From assembly GCA_020832185.1 (NCBI GenBank), contig JAFIFE010000006.1:124001-188000 (forward strand): a stretch of DNA of 64,000 nt, written 5' to 3'. Made by a program: the position numbers and the translations under genes. Below are positions 8,562 to 17,193 of this stretch, one piece after another. A model generated the notes under the pieces. That model searched no databases. It had not been told where the DNA came from and saw nothing but the letters and a program-made list of their open reading frames with translations. The stretch is from Alkalibacterium sp. Its GTDB lineage: Bacteria; Bacillota; Bacilli; Lactobacillales; Carnobacteriaceae_A. Position 1 is the stretch's first letter; each line of letters begins with the position of its first letter.

Positions 8562-10244
8562 GTGAAAATTACAACTAAATTACTGGGGTCTTATTTGATT
8601 TTAGCGTTCATCGTACTGATTTTAGGTGGGCTGTCTCTTTTCGGATTAGAAAGGATGCATTCTAACTCAGATGAACTTTACACAGAACGTGTACAGCCAA
8701 CGATTGTTCTATCTGAAATTGCACAACTGATGGAAAATACGCGAGTGCATATGTTAACAGGGGTCATCAATGCCGATTCCTCTCGAGGAGAACCGGCGCT
8801 TGAGAATATCGAGCGCATAAATGAGCTGCTTGTGATTTATAACGACCGAGATATTCAGGGTGAAGAAGCTGAGCTTGTAGAAGAACTGAATAGAAGCTGG
8901 GTCAACTACTCGGAGGCACTGGTTGAAACAGGTGTAGCTTTAGCAGATCAGGATTTTACAGGAGCGATGGGCGGGATTCGTGCAGGCGGAGCCTGGTACG
9001 GTGCTGCGAATATGTATCTGAATGAGATGATGGATATGAAAGAAACGTTAGCGGCTCAAGCATTTGAAGAAAGTCAGACGGTATACGTCAATCTGCGTAG
9101 ATTGATTGTAACCGCGAGTATTTTAGCTATAGTCTTTGCCATTGTAGTGGGAATAGTCATGGGGAGACTGATTGGTAAACCATTGTCAATTATTTCTGGG
9201 AAACTGAATGACGTATCTGAAGGAAACTTGACAGGGGAAACGTTAAAAACAAAACGTAAAGATGAAATCGGGTTACTTGAACAAGCGACCAATAAGATGC
9301 AGGACGAACTGAGACACATTATCACATCAGTCGCCAATGCCACTAATCATGTCTTGAGTTCGAGTGAAGAGTTGACTCAGTCGACAAATGAAGTCGTTCA
9401 GGGCGCAGACCAAATTGCAATCACCATGCAGGAATTGGCTTCCGGATCAGAGTCGCAAGCAAACTACACAAGCGACTTATCTGAAAGTATGAGTGCGTTC
9501 GTTCATACTATTGAACAGTCTGTATCGGATAGTGAACGCGTATATAACACATCAAGCAAAGTTCGTGTGCTGACTGACGAAGGTCAGACAATGATGAATT
9601 CCTCAGTCGCTCAGATGCAGACGATCGATCAGATAGTGAAACAGTCTGTTGAAGGCATGAGAGGGCTTGATGCGAAGTCGAGTGAAGTCTCCTCATTAGT
9701 TACAGTGATTGAAGAAATTGCAGAACAGACGAATCTGCTTGCTTTGAATGCAGCCATCGAAGCCGCCCGTGCAGGTGATCAGGGCAGAGGGTTCGCAGTC
9801 GTTGCGGAAGAGGTGCGAAAGCTTTCCGAGCAGGTATCGGGATCTGTTGTTGAAATCACAGATATCGTGAAACGCATGCAGGAAGAATCATCGAGCGTTG
9901 TCAGCGCTCTTGAAGCAGGATATGGGGAAGTGCATAAAGGCACCACGCAGATTCAGGAAACCGGTAAGACATTCAACAGCATCTCGTCTTCAGTAGAACA
10001 AATGGAAAAAACAATCCGTTCCATCACGGAAAAGTTAGCGGATAATAAAGCACAGACGATTAAAATGAGTTCCAGTGTCGAAGAAATTGCATCAATCTCC
10101 GAACAATCTGCTGCAGGAATCGAACAGACTTCTGCTTCAGCACAGCAATCTACAAGCACGATGCAGGAAGTGTCCGCGAGTTCTGAAGAACTGGCCCGTC
10201 TGGCTGAAGAGTTGAATCACCTGGTTGAGCGATTTGAGCTGTAA
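8562..10244 (+). CDS. Methyl-accepting chemotaxis protein
   Basis: 560 residues. An N-terminal membrane helix (about 8-29), a 4HB_MCP-like helical sensor domain outside the cell (about 30-180), a second membrane helix (about 186-208), a HAMP domain (about 208-262) and a long signalling coiled coil. The highly conserved hairpin tip EIAEQTNLLALNAAIEAARA is present near residue 390. The protein controls CheA kinase activity in response to an unknown ligand. GTG start with GGAGGA upstream. No other chemotaxis gene is in the window. A terminator follows. Confidence 0.93.
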   Translation: MKITTKLLGSYLILAFIVLILGGLSLFGLERMHSNSDELYTERVQPTIVLSEIAQLMENTRVHMLTGVINADSSRGEPALENIERINELLVIYNDRDIQGEEAELVEELNRSWVNYSEALVETGVALADQDFTGAMGGIRAGGAWYGAANMYLNEMMDMKETLAAQAFEESQTVYVNLRRLIVTASILAIVFAIVVGIVMGRLIGKPLSIISGKLNDVSEGNLTGETLKTKRKDEIGLLEQATNKMQDELRHIITSVANATNHVLSSSEELTQSTNEVVQGADQIAITMQELASGSESQANYTSDLSESMSAFVHTIEQSVSDSERVYNTSSKVRVLTDEGQTMMNSSVAQMQTIDQIVKQSVEGMRGLDAKSSEVSSLVTVIEEIAEQTNLLALNAAIEAARAGDQGRGFAVVAEEVRKLSEQVSGSVVEITDIVKRMQEESSSVVSALEAGYGEVHKGTTQIQETGKTFNSISSSVEQMEKTIRSITEKLADNKAQTIKMSSSVEEIASISEQSAAGIEQTSASAQQSTSTMQEVSASSEELARLAEELNHLVERFEL

Positions 10245-10273
10245 ATAAAGAAAAAAGATAGATGAATAAGCTG

Positions 10274-10303
10274 AAAAAACTGTCTGTTACAGGCAGTTTT
10301 TTT
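10274..10303 (+). terminator. Terminator after the chemotaxis receptor
   Basis: A 13-bp stem beginning AAAAAACTG (one G-T pair) with a TTA loop runs into a T run. Confidence 0.8.
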
Positions 10304-10394
10304 ATATAAAATTATATTATTAGTCTGTATCTTTTTCACATGCAAAGGAGTAAACTGGTCTTAACTAAACATTACGGATGCGGAGTGTGTGACG

Positions 10395-11318
10395 ATGAAG
10401 ATGAGACGATTAGCCACAGGATTAGTTTTGGCTTTATTTTTAGCTGCTTGTGCGAGTGAGAGTGATTCAGGAAATGGGGATATGGCGGATAGTGAAGTAA
10501 GTGACGGCGCCAGTTATATGATGGACGACCAGGATACTGCTGAGTGGGAAGAAGAAGGCATGATGGAAGATAGGGAAAGTCCAGGCGAACGACTGATTGG
10601 AGAGAAAGTAATCAGAACAGCCAGTCTGGAATATGAAACCCTTGATTTCGAACGGACGAATGCTCACATCAGAGAAACCGTGGCTACTCATGATGCCTTT
10701 ATCGAATTTTCCTACGAATCTACGTATACGTCTTCTGGTGGCGGCGCATCATCCAGGCAGTACCGTATGGTCGATTATACGCTGCGAGTACCAACAGAAC
10801 GATTGAACGCATTTTTAAGTGAACTGGACGGTCTGGAAGCATACAAGATAAGCGAGCAGATGGGAACTGAGGATGTCACTCAATTTTATAGAGATACTGA
10901 AGCGCGTGTCACCGTTCTGGCCAATAAAGAGGACCGTCTGAATGAACTCCTTGAGCAGGCTGAAACTATCGAGGAAATTATTCAGATCGAGGACAGTTTG
11001 AGTGACACGATTGCGGAACGGGAAAGTCTGCAGTCCCAGCTGGATTATTATGATGATCTGATCGACTTCACTGTCGTGAACCTCACCGTTACGGAGCGGG
11101 CAAGAATTGCGAATGAACGTGGGGAAGGCGTGCCGTTCTTTACTCGGGTCCGTGAAGCGTTTGTGGATTCACTGTTTGCATTCTTCTATATTTTACAAGA
11201 TCTGGCCATCTTCCTGATTTACGCCATTCCATTTATTTTCGTTATCGGACTAGTCGCATGGCTCATCTGGTTTGTGAGAAAGCGCATGAGAAGGAATAAT
11301 AAAAAAGGTAACGACTAA
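10395..11318 (+). CDS. DUF4349 domain lipoprotein
   Basis: About 307 residues. It has a lipoprotein signal with lipobox LAAC, an acidic linker, the DUF4349 core (RTASLEYETLDFERT, then VPTERLNAFLSELDGL), a coiled coil (about 170-220) and a C-terminal membrane helix followed by Arg/Lys. So it is tethered at both ends with its core outside the membrane. The function is not established for the family. I choose the ATG at 10395 since GCGGAG is nine bases upstream; a GTG two codons earlier is also in frame. Confidence 0.8.
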   Translation: MKMRRLATGLVLALFLAACASESDSGNGDMADSEVSDGASYMMDDQDTAEWEEEGMMEDRESPGERLIGEKVIRTASLEYETLDFERTNAHIRETVATHDAFIEFSYESTYTSSGGGASSRQYRMVDYTLRVPTERLNAFLSELDGLEAYKISEQMGTEDVTQFYRDTEARVTVLANKEDRLNELLEQAETIEEIIQIEDSLSDTIAERESLQSQLDYYDDLIDFTVVNLTVTERARIANERGEGVPFFTRVREAFVDSLFAFFYILQDLAIFLIYAIPFIFVIGLVAWLIWFVRKRMRRNNKKGND

Positions 11319-11334
11319 GCCACACTATTGTGAG

Positions 11335-11363
11335 AAACACTTTCCCTCGGGAGGGTGTTTTTT
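11335..11363 (+). terminator. Terminator after the DUF4349 gene
   Basis: Stem AAACACTTTCC with its G-T-containing complement, a tight CTCG loop, then six or more T. Confidence 0.8.
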
Positions 11364-11438
11364 GCATATGATTAGTTTATGGAACAGAAATTGACTATAA
11401 TAAGAAGAGAATGAGTGTAAAGATTGCGAGGGGTATAA

Positions 11439-11819
11439 GTGAGAATAGAGCATATTGGGTTATGGACGAAAGACCTTGAAAAGATGAAAGACTTTTATCA
11501 GCGGTACTTTCATGTAACGAGTGGAGAACAGTATCACAATTCATCGAAAAAATTCACGTCTTATTTTTTGACGTTTGACTCAGGCAGTCGGCTGGAGTTG
11601 ATGCACCGTGAAGACATTTCCAAACCAGCGACTGAAGGGTTCGGCTATGCGCATTTGGCGTTGGCTGTAGGGAATAAATCGAAGGTCGATGACCTGGTTT
11701 CACGTTTGACTAGCGATGGCTATGAACTGATCAATGGGCCACGCACAACTGGTGACGGGTACTATGAAGCAGTGATTGAAGACCCTGAAGGCAATCTGAT
11801 CGAACTGATGGCTGATTAA
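11439..11819 (+). CDS. VOC (glyoxalase/bleomycin resistance) family protein
   Basis: 126 residues with the paired beta-alpha-beta-beta-beta pattern of the VOC fold: MRIEHIGLWTKDLEKM at the start with a His metal ligand candidate, GYAHLALAV in the middle and DPEGNLIELM at the end with a Glu ligand candidate. Glyoxalase-like or thiol-related metal enzyme; substrate unknown. GTG start. It lies 26 bp before the glutathionyl-hydroquinone reductase gene, suggesting a shared detoxification operon. Confidence 0.8.
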   Translation: MRIEHIGLWTKDLEKMKDFYQRYFHVTSGEQYHNSSKKFTSYFLTFDSGSRLELMHREDISKPATEGFGYAHLALAVGNKSKVDDLVSRLTSDGYELINGPRTTGDGYYEAVIEDPEGNLIELMAD

Positions 11820-11845
11820 CAGGTATACACTATAAGGAGGACATT

Positions 11846-12802
11846 ATGGGATTACTAGTAGATGGCAAGTGGCACGACAAATGGTATGATACAGAGAAAA
11901 ATGACGGTCGCTTTATCCGGGAAGAATCACAATTCAGAAACTGGGTAACCGCAGATGGAAGTGCAGGACCAAGTGGTGAAGGGGGATTCAAAGCAGAACC
12001 GGGACGATATCACCTGTATGTGGCGAATGCGTGTCCATGGGCGAACCGTGCAATGATCATGCGCAAATTAAAAGGACTGGAAGACATGATTTCTGTTTCA
12101 GTGGTCAATCCGCTGATGGCTGAAAACGGGTGGACATTTGAACCGGAAGAAGACGTTGTTCCTGATCCAGTGAACAATGCAGACTATCTATACGAAGTGT
12201 ACACGCACGTCGAACCAGAATACAGTGGACGTGTGACCGTACCTGTCTTGTATGATTTGAAACAGGACACAATCGTCAACAATGAATCATCTGAAATCAT
12301 GCGTATGCTGAATTCAGCTTTTGACGAAGTGGGCGCTAAAGAAGGCGACTACTATCCAGAAGACTTGCGTGAAGACATCGATGAAATCAACGACCGAGTG
12401 TACAATGCCGTCAATAACGGTGTGTATAAAGCGGGATTTGCGACAAAACAGGACGTATACAATGAAGAAGTCTCTAACCTGTTTGAAGCCTTAGATGAAC
12501 TGGAAGAACGACTCGAAACGAATCAGTATCTAGTGGGAGACCAGATGACTGAAGCAGACTGGCGTTTATTTACAACCTTAGTCCGTTTCGACAGTGTGTA
12601 CTACACTCACTTCAAGTGTAACGTCAGACGCATCAGCGATTATAAAAATCTCTGGAGACTGACCAGGGAACTTTATAACGTGCCTGGCATCTCGGACACG
12701 ATTCATTTCCGACACATCAAAGAACACTACTTCCGCAGTCACAAAAATATCAACCCGACAGGCATCGTTCCAGTCGGACCCGATTTGGACTTTAGTATTT
12801 AA
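11846..12802 (+). CDS. Glutathionyl-hydroquinone reductase (Xi-class GST, YqjG-like)
   Basis: 318 residues, the length of the Xi-class family. The active-site motif NACPWANR (nucleophile Cys near residue 60) replaces the usual thioredoxin-fold GST site and is diagnostic for enzymes that reduce glutathionyl-(hydro)quinones. The helical C-terminal GST domain includes YLVGDQMTEADWRLF. AAGGAGG precedes the ATG. It sits behind a VOC gene. The presence of such an enzyme implies that the cell makes or imports glutathione, which is inference. It fits with the mhqO/mhqD quinone genes found elsewhere in the window. Confidence 0.87.
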   Translation: MGLLVDGKWHDKWYDTEKNDGRFIREESQFRNWVTADGSAGPSGEGGFKAEPGRYHLYVANACPWANRAMIMRKLKGLEDMISVSVVNPLMAENGWTFEPEEDVVPDPVNNADYLYEVYTHVEPEYSGRVTVPVLYDLKQDTIVNNESSEIMRMLNSAFDEVGAKEGDYYPEDLREDIDEINDRVYNAVNNGVYKAGFATKQDVYNEEVSNLFEALDELEERLETNQYLVGDQMTEADWRLFTTLVRFDSVYYTHFKCNVRRISDYKNLWRLTRELYNVPGISDTIHFRHIKEHYFRSHKNINPTGIVPVGPDLDFSI

Positions 12803-12807
12803 TACGG

Positions 12808-12836
12808 TAGCCTTCCAGAACACTGGAAGGCTATTT
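12808..12836 (+). terminator. Terminator after the hydroquinone reductase gene
   Basis: Perfect 11-bp stem TAGCCTTCCAG with an AACA loop, followed by TTTCTAT. Confidence 0.75.
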
Positions 12837-12883
12837 CTATATAGACCATAGGGATTTGCCTGTATATGGTGGCTAGTGTTTCG

Positions 12884-12979
12884 ACACAGAGGGGATTTAG
12901 AGTCGAGTGGATAAGCAAATCCTTCAGCTTACCCACTCAAACTGAGAATAGAAGCGAGCAGGCAAGTAAAAACGACTCG
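12884..12979 (+). repeat. Solitary copy of the 52-bp GAGT/ACTC element
   Basis: GAGT at 12905, ACTC at 12935 and GAG at 12956 give spacings of 30 and 21 bases, the same frame as the arrays at 24.6 and 32.9 kb. The inner part is a near-perfect hairpin: GAGTGGATAAGC against GCTTACCCACTC with a 10-base loop. The linker after ACTC (AAACTGAGAATAGAAGC) resembles that of the 32.9-kb array. A weaker half unit ends with CGACTCG near 12979. Confidence 0.6.
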
Positions 12980-13036
12980 TCTTGATTTGAATATAAAATC
13001 AGGTGGCGCTTAAAACATAAAGAGTAATATATTAAA

Positions 13037-13065
13037 TTGAATATAAAAAGAAACTGCTTTATACT
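13037..13065 (+). promoter_or_regulatory. Promoter for the gene at 13150
   Basis: TTGAAT, 17 bases, TATACT, about 85 bases upstream of the ATG. Confidence 0.6.
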
Positions 13066-13149
13066 TAAATAAAGTCTTAAAATAGACACTGTTTCGCAAC
13101 TAGACATTACATATAAGAGAATCAGCAAAGCAGAAAAGGAGCTAAATAA

Positions 13150-13524
13150 ATGACGATCAAAATCACTAGGCAGCCTGCTTTTTCAGGTTATTTTGGAAAG
13201 GTGAAACTAAACATAGACGGGTATTCTAAAGTCAAAATAAAAAGTGGAGAAACAAAAGTCATTGAGTGTGACCGCAGAGAAGTTATTTTGCAGGTAAAAG
13301 AATTTGGATCTTGGAGCAATAAATTGTCAGTCAATGAGGGAGACCATGTGGAAATCACAAAGAAATCATGGGACTTCTGGTATGTCTTTTTCATCTCGGC
13401 TTTTTCAGGAATATATTTGATGTTCAGTCCAGTTGCTATCTGGATAACATTCATCTGGATCTTATTCATTACTGCGATGCCCTTTTTTCTGTTTCCAACA
13501 TATGAATTAACTAAAATTGAATAA
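13150..13524 (+). CDS. Small membrane protein with N-terminal beta domain, unknown function
   Basis: 124 residues. The first 75 residues are predicted beta-rich and basic (KVKLNIDG, EGDHVEI). Two membrane helices follow (about 78-117) with a short loop. AAAGGAG precedes the ATG. The same arrangement is found in the protein at 15228-15638 (SSQMIKLKIKCDG then DGDIIEIQAK and two helices), so they are distant paralogs 2 kb apart. No known family is recognised. Confidence 0.6.
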   Translation: MTIKITRQPAFSGYFGKVKLNIDGYSKVKIKSGETKVIECDRREVILQVKEFGSWSNKLSVNEGDHVEITKKSWDFWYVFFISAFSGIYLMFSPVAIWITFIWILFITAMPFFLFPTYELTKIE

Positions 13525-13550
13525 TACAGCTTGAAATAACAGGGTTTTCT

Positions 13551-13580
13551 TTGATTAAGCCTCTTTGAAAGCGGTATAAT
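13551..13580 (+). promoter_or_regulatory. Promoter for the FMN-binding/flavodoxin operon
   Basis: TTGATT, 18 bases, TATAAT, about 95 bases before the ATG at 13678. Confidence 0.6.
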
Positions 13581-13677
13581 TAGGCTGACCTTCTTCTTTC
13601 GATAAACCATTGGCACCCTACTTGTAATCAGTCGTTATTTTCCTATATGTATCGTTTCAGCTAAAGGAGCTGCCGGG

Positions 13678-14076
13678 ATGAAAAAGCTGTTTAAAGGGAT
13701 TGCTGTGTTGTTTGGTGTACTACTGATTAGTGCTGGAGGGCTTTTTGTGTATACAGTGCGTGGGGTCGATCAGGAGATCCCACTTGAAGGCAGGAGTGCT
13801 GTCGGATTGGAAGATGGACGTTACCGCGGTGCATTTGAAGGTGGCAGATGGTCAAACGAAGTGGAAGTGGTGGTTGAAGAGGAGGAAATCATTGATATTA
13901 TCATTATCGATGATATGCGTCTGACGACGGCTTCGTTCAGTCAGGAAATTATTGGAAATGTCCTGGAAGATCAGCAGACTGATACGGACGTCATCACCGG
14001 TTCGACGGTCACCTCGCGAGCTTATTTGAAAGCCATTGAAAATGCCCTGGACACACAAGAGGAGGAGACAAGATGA
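13678..14076 (+). CDS. FMN-binding domain protein, membrane-anchored
   Basis: 132 residues. An N-terminal membrane helix (about 6-27) precedes an FMN-binding domain (PF04205). The C-terminal TGSTVTSRAYLKAIENAL matches the family motif in which a Thr is joined to FMN by ApbE/Ftp-type transferases, so the protein probably carries covalent FMN outside the membrane. The domain is acidic. Its stop overlaps the ATG of the flavodoxin gene by four bases (ATGA), so they are translationally coupled. An electron-transfer role is inferred from the pair. Confidence 0.8.
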   Translation: MKKLFKGIAVLFGVLLISAGGLFVYTVRGVDQEIPLEGRSAVGLEDGRYRGAFEGGRWSNEVEVVVEEEEIIDIIIIDDMRLTTASFSQEIIGNVLEDQQTDTDVITGSTVTSRAYLKAIENALDTQEEETR

Positions 14077-14555
14077 AGACACTGATTGCTTATGCGAGTA
14101 AACATGGCTGTACTGAAAAATGTGCACGCCTGCTTGAAGAGCACCTGGACGGAGAAGTGGAGAGAGTCAATTTAAAAAAGCAGACCAACGTTGATTTTTC
14201 TAAATATGACAAAGTCGTGCTTGGCAGTCCCGTCTATGTAGGAAAAATATTGAAAGAAGTAGATACCTTTGCCAACGTACATGTTAATGAAATTAAACAG
14301 AAGACAGTGGGTCTCTTTATCTGTGGCATGCAGGAAGAACATACGCTGAGAAACGAACTGGACGTCAATTACCCTCAACAATTACAGGAAAAAGCGGTAG
14401 TCAGAGACTGTTTTGGAGGAGCGTTTGACTTCAGTGACATGAATTATGTGGAAAAAATGATCACAAAAAAAGTGGCAAAAGTCGACAAGGATGTATCGGC
14501 TATCCGAAAAGATGTGATCCTCAGTTTTGCGGACACAATGAATAAGCAGCACTGA
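14073..14555 (+). CDS. Flavodoxin domain protein (Flavodoxin_5/HemG-like)
   Basis: 160 residues, cytosolic. The N-terminal YASKHGCTEKCA is the phosphate-binding loop of flavodoxin-like proteins, followed by VVLGSPVYVGKI and VGLFICGM. The length and motifs resemble the HemG/Flavodoxin_5 group of menaquinone-dependent protoporphyrinogen oxidases, but many Lactobacillales members have unknown substrates. It overlaps the FMN-binding gene by four bases. Confidence 0.8.
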   Translation: MKTLIAYASKHGCTEKCARLLEEHLDGEVERVNLKKQTNVDFSKYDKVVLGSPVYVGKILKEVDTFANVHVNEIKQKTVGLFICGMQEEHTLRNELDVNYPQQLQEKAVVRDCFGGAFDFSDMNYVEKMITKKVAKVDKDVSAIRKDVILSFADTMNKQH

Positions 14556-14629
14556 AAAAAGATACAAAAAGTGCTTCTGAGAATACTCACGGCTATGAGG
14601 ATCCATTCCGCATGTGTTGAACAGACCAA

Positions 14630-14663
14630 TACCCCATGACAGTGACTGTAAAATCATGGGGTA
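14630..14663. terminator. Hairpin between convergent flavodoxin and DinB genes
   Basis: Perfect 10-bp stem TACCCCATGA with a 14-base loop. There is no clear T run on either strand, so termination is plausible but not certain. Confidence 0.45.
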
Positions 14664-14678
14664 AAAGTATAGTGATGC

Positions 14679-15104
14679 CTACACGGTATATCGCTCATTC
14701 CAGCTCTTCGAAAACAGCAGTTTGTTTCCGTACATATACCGGATCAGCTGACCATGGTGCTGGATTTCATGCTCCAGAAGTGTGAATAGATAGTCAGTTT
14801 GTTTTGCAGTCAAATCTAAGGATTGAATAGATTTTTTGAAGGGATTGGAGCTGTCTTTCAGGCTGTCCATCACATGCGAATGGGATCCTAAATCGGTAAG
14901 TGAGCACGAGAAACCGACCCAATCATTATGGATGACTGCCTGGAGGTAGCTTTCTCTTGCGCCGACGATGCACCATATCTGTTCACCTATCGTATTTGAC
15001 GGCAGGTCACCCAGTGTCAGTTTTAAATCTTGAACACTTAAGCTGGAGACTAAATCTTCTGTTAAACTAAACGCGGCGTTCAGTCGGTCGATTACTATTT
15101 TCAT
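14679..15104 (-). CDS. DinB-like four-helix protein
   Basis: 141 residues, all helical. The C-terminal LLEHEIQHHGQLIRYMYG holds the conserved His residues of the DinB/DUF664 fold, which usually bind a divalent metal with a further His in an earlier helix (here a less obvious site). Members include metal-dependent thiol S-transferases, but most are uncharacterised. GAGGAG lies nine bases before the ATG. Confidence 0.75.
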   Translation of the reverse strand: MKIVIDRLNAAFSLTEDLVSSLSVQDLKLTLGDLPSNTIGEQIWCIVGARESYLQAVIHNDWVGFSCSLTDLGSHSHVMDSLKDSSNPFKKSIQSLDLTAKQTDYLFTLLEHEIQHHGQLIRYMYGNKLLFSKSWNERYTV

Positions 15105-15227
15105 CGCACATACTCCTCAATTTATTGTCTTATGGAAATAGTATACCTTAAGTTGAATGAAAAGGACCAAATAGTCTGTCAGTTTTCAGTACGCCTTCCT
15201 ATAAGCAGTCAAAAAGGAGAGGATTTT

Positions 15228-15638
15228 ATGCCGGTCATCGTTAAAAGAAAAGATAGTATACAGTCACAAATGATCAAACTGAAAATCAAATGTGATGGGA
15301 AAGTCGTGGGAAAAATAAACAGTGGAGAAGCCGAAATGATTTACCCCAAGAGGAACCAGTCGGTGTTGAGTGTCACTGAGTTTATCTCCAGCAGTAATGA
15401 GATTTTAGTGGAAGACGGAGATATCATTGAAATTCAGGCAAAACTGTGGCCGCTCTGGTATTTCATTATCATCAGTGTCCTGTCTGTCTTTTTAAGGTCA
15501 ACGCTATTAAATACATACTCTACGTGGATGATGACGCTGCTCTTGGCCGTCCTCTATTTAGTCCCCATCAAATTATTTAAAACGTACAGATTGATTAAGC
15601 TTCCCGATTTAAACGAAACGCATAACAGTAAGGAGTAG
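15228..15638 (+). CDS. Small membrane protein, paralog of the 13150 gene
   Basis: 136 residues. An N-terminal beta-rich basic domain is followed by two membrane helices (about 80-120) and a short basic tail. I place the start at 15228 because AAGGAGAGG lies directly upstream; the longer open frame from 15132 has no ribosome site and encodes an unrelated leader. It ends five bases before the AAA ATPase gene, so they form an operon. Function unknown. Confidence 0.6.
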   Translation: MPVIVKRKDSIQSQMIKLKIKCDGKVVGKINSGEAEMIYPKRNQSVLSVTEFISSSNEILVEDGDIIEIQAKLWPLWYFIIISVLSVFLRSTLLNTYSTWMMTLLLAVLYLVPIKLFKTYRLIKLPDLNETHNSKE

Positions 15639-15643
15639 GTCAC

Positions 15644-16504
15644 ATGTATCTCAAGTCGATTGCTTTTACTGATATGAATATGGAATATGAAGTGTTTAAA
15701 AAGATTAAGCGAACCGTGTATACGAGTGTCTACCCATTTCAGGTACTGTCCACTCATCAGTTCGAGCGAATTGATTTTGAGCCGATCACTATTTTATACG
15801 GAGGGAACGGCTCCGGTAAAACGACCGTTTTAAATGTGATTGCTGAGAAAGTAGAAGCAGAACGGGACTCACGTTACAATAAGTCCTCTTTCTTTCCAGA
15901 GTACCTTAAGTACTGCAGTATCGAAAAAAGTCTAACTGAGCCAGAGTTCAAACGGATCATTACGAGTGATGATGTATTTGATTTTGTTTTAACACTGCGT
16001 TTAGTCAATGAGTCAGTGGATGAAAAAAGGGAAGAACTTTTTGACGATTATTTGGAAACTAAATATGCTAAGTTTCAGCTCAAGTCACTGGACGATTATG
16101 ACCGACTGAAGAAAATGAACGAAGCAAGAAGCAGGACCCAGTCTAAATTTGTAAAAGCCCGCTTGATGAACAATATCCGTGAGCAGTCCAACGGCGAAAG
16201 TGCCTTCCGTTATTTTGTGGAAAAAATTGAAGAGAATGGGTTGTACATATTAGATGAGCCAGAGAACAGTTTGTCTCCAGAAAGGCAACTTGAACTGAAA
16301 CACTTCATTGAAGATTCAGCTCGGTTCTTTAATTGCCAGTTCATCATCTCTACGCACTCTCCATTCTTTTTATCAATAAAGGACGCAAAAATTTATGACC
16401 TCGATTCAGATCCTGTTGACGTAAAGAAATGGACGGACCTGGAAAATGTCAGGTCGTATTTCGAATTCTTTCAGGCTCATCGCGATGAGTTTGAACAGGA
16501 ATGA
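15644..16504 (+). CDS. AAA family ATPase (ABC/SMC-like)
   Basis: 286 residues. Walker A GGNGSGKTT near residue 50, then a short insertion, and a Walker B/signature region LDEPENSLSPERQLEL near residue 205, followed by the switch STHSPFFLS. This belongs to the AAA_21/AAA_15 group of small ABC-type ATPases, several of which act in toxin or phage-defence pairs, but there is no nuclease partner here. The partner by position is the membrane protein just upstream. AAGGAG precedes the ATG. Confidence 0.8.
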   Translation: MYLKSIAFTDMNMEYEVFKKIKRTVYTSVYPFQVLSTHQFERIDFEPITILYGGNGSGKTTVLNVIAEKVEAERDSRYNKSSFFPEYLKYCSIEKSLTEPEFKRIITSDDVFDFVLTLRLVNESVDEKREELFDDYLETKYAKFQLKSLDDYDRLKKMNEARSRTQSKFVKARLMNNIREQSNGESAFRYFVEKIEENGLYILDEPENSLSPERQLELKHFIEDSARFFNCQFIISTHSPFFLSIKDAKIYDLDSDPVDVKKWTDLENVRSYFEFFQAHRDEFEQE

Positions 16505-16522
16505 TTGTCTGAGAAGGGACAG

Positions 16523-17128
16523 TCAGATGACCGAAATCCCAAGGATGGTCAGGTTCGCATTACCGACCAGTTTCATAATGAGTTTTGCCAGCTGGTCTTC
16601 GGGATAGGCACAGTCATTTTTCAGCCACCAGTTTATGGTCATGAATAGAATACCCAGGCTGTAATCAATAATGAGTTCGACCGGGACTTCCATATCCGAT
16701 TCCATAATACGCAGGTTAGTTAAGATATCCTGATAGGCATCGGTCACGATTTTCTTGAATTTATCTGTCAAAATATGTTTATCAATAATGGAGAGGATAA
16801 GGACATATGTGTCTTTGTCCTCTTTAATTTGTTTCAGGAGCTGGGTGAGAACGAGCTGAATATGCATGAGCTTCACTTCATTATTCCTGTTGAGCAAGGA
16901 AATATCCATGATCGAGCGGATAGAGTCAAGTTTTTTCTCAATAATCTGCTCGACCAGATCGTCCTTGTCTTTAAAGTAAGCATAAAATGTCGACCGGTTG
17001 ATCAGGGCTTCATCGGCAATATCTTGAATGGTGATTTCCGTGTACTCTTTTTGAGTGAGCAAGGTGAAAAAAGAAGCGTAAATGGCCCGGTGCGTTTTCA
17101 GCACACGTAAGTCCGGTTTTTTAGTCAT
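16523..17128 (-). CDS. TetR/AcrR family transcriptional regulator
   Basis: About 201 residues from the ATG at 17128, chosen because GGAGG lies seven bases upstream; the longer frame from 17176 has no ribosome site. The N-terminal helix-turn-helix is clear (ITIQDIADEALINRSTFYAY followed by FKDKDDL). The C-terminal part resembles the TetR_C_8/DhaS-like ligand domain. It is divergent from the large activase gene, with overlapping promoters and a perfect inverted repeat between them, so it most likely controls that gene and itself. Confidence 0.88.
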   Translation of the reverse strand: MTKKPDLRVLKTHRAIYASFFTLLTQKEYTEITIQDIADEALINRSTFYAYFKDKDDLVEQIIEKKLDSIRSIMDISLLNRNNEVKLMHIQLVLTQLLKQIKEDKDTYVLILSIIDKHILTDKFKKIVTDAYQDILTNLRIMESDMEVPVELIIDYSLGILFMTINWWLKNDCAYPEDQLAKLIMKLVGNANLTILGISVI

Positions 17129-17193
17129 AGGGTGCCTCCATCCGACAATATAAGATAGGTGTTGGTTATCCGACATTTGACTGGTTTTAGTGA

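Noticed and set aside
15644-16504. Known phage-defence system around the AAA ATPase
   Set aside because: No nuclease, TOPRIM, reverse transcriptase or toxin partner is near; the neighbours are a regulator and housekeeping-like genes. Kept only as a low-interest idea.
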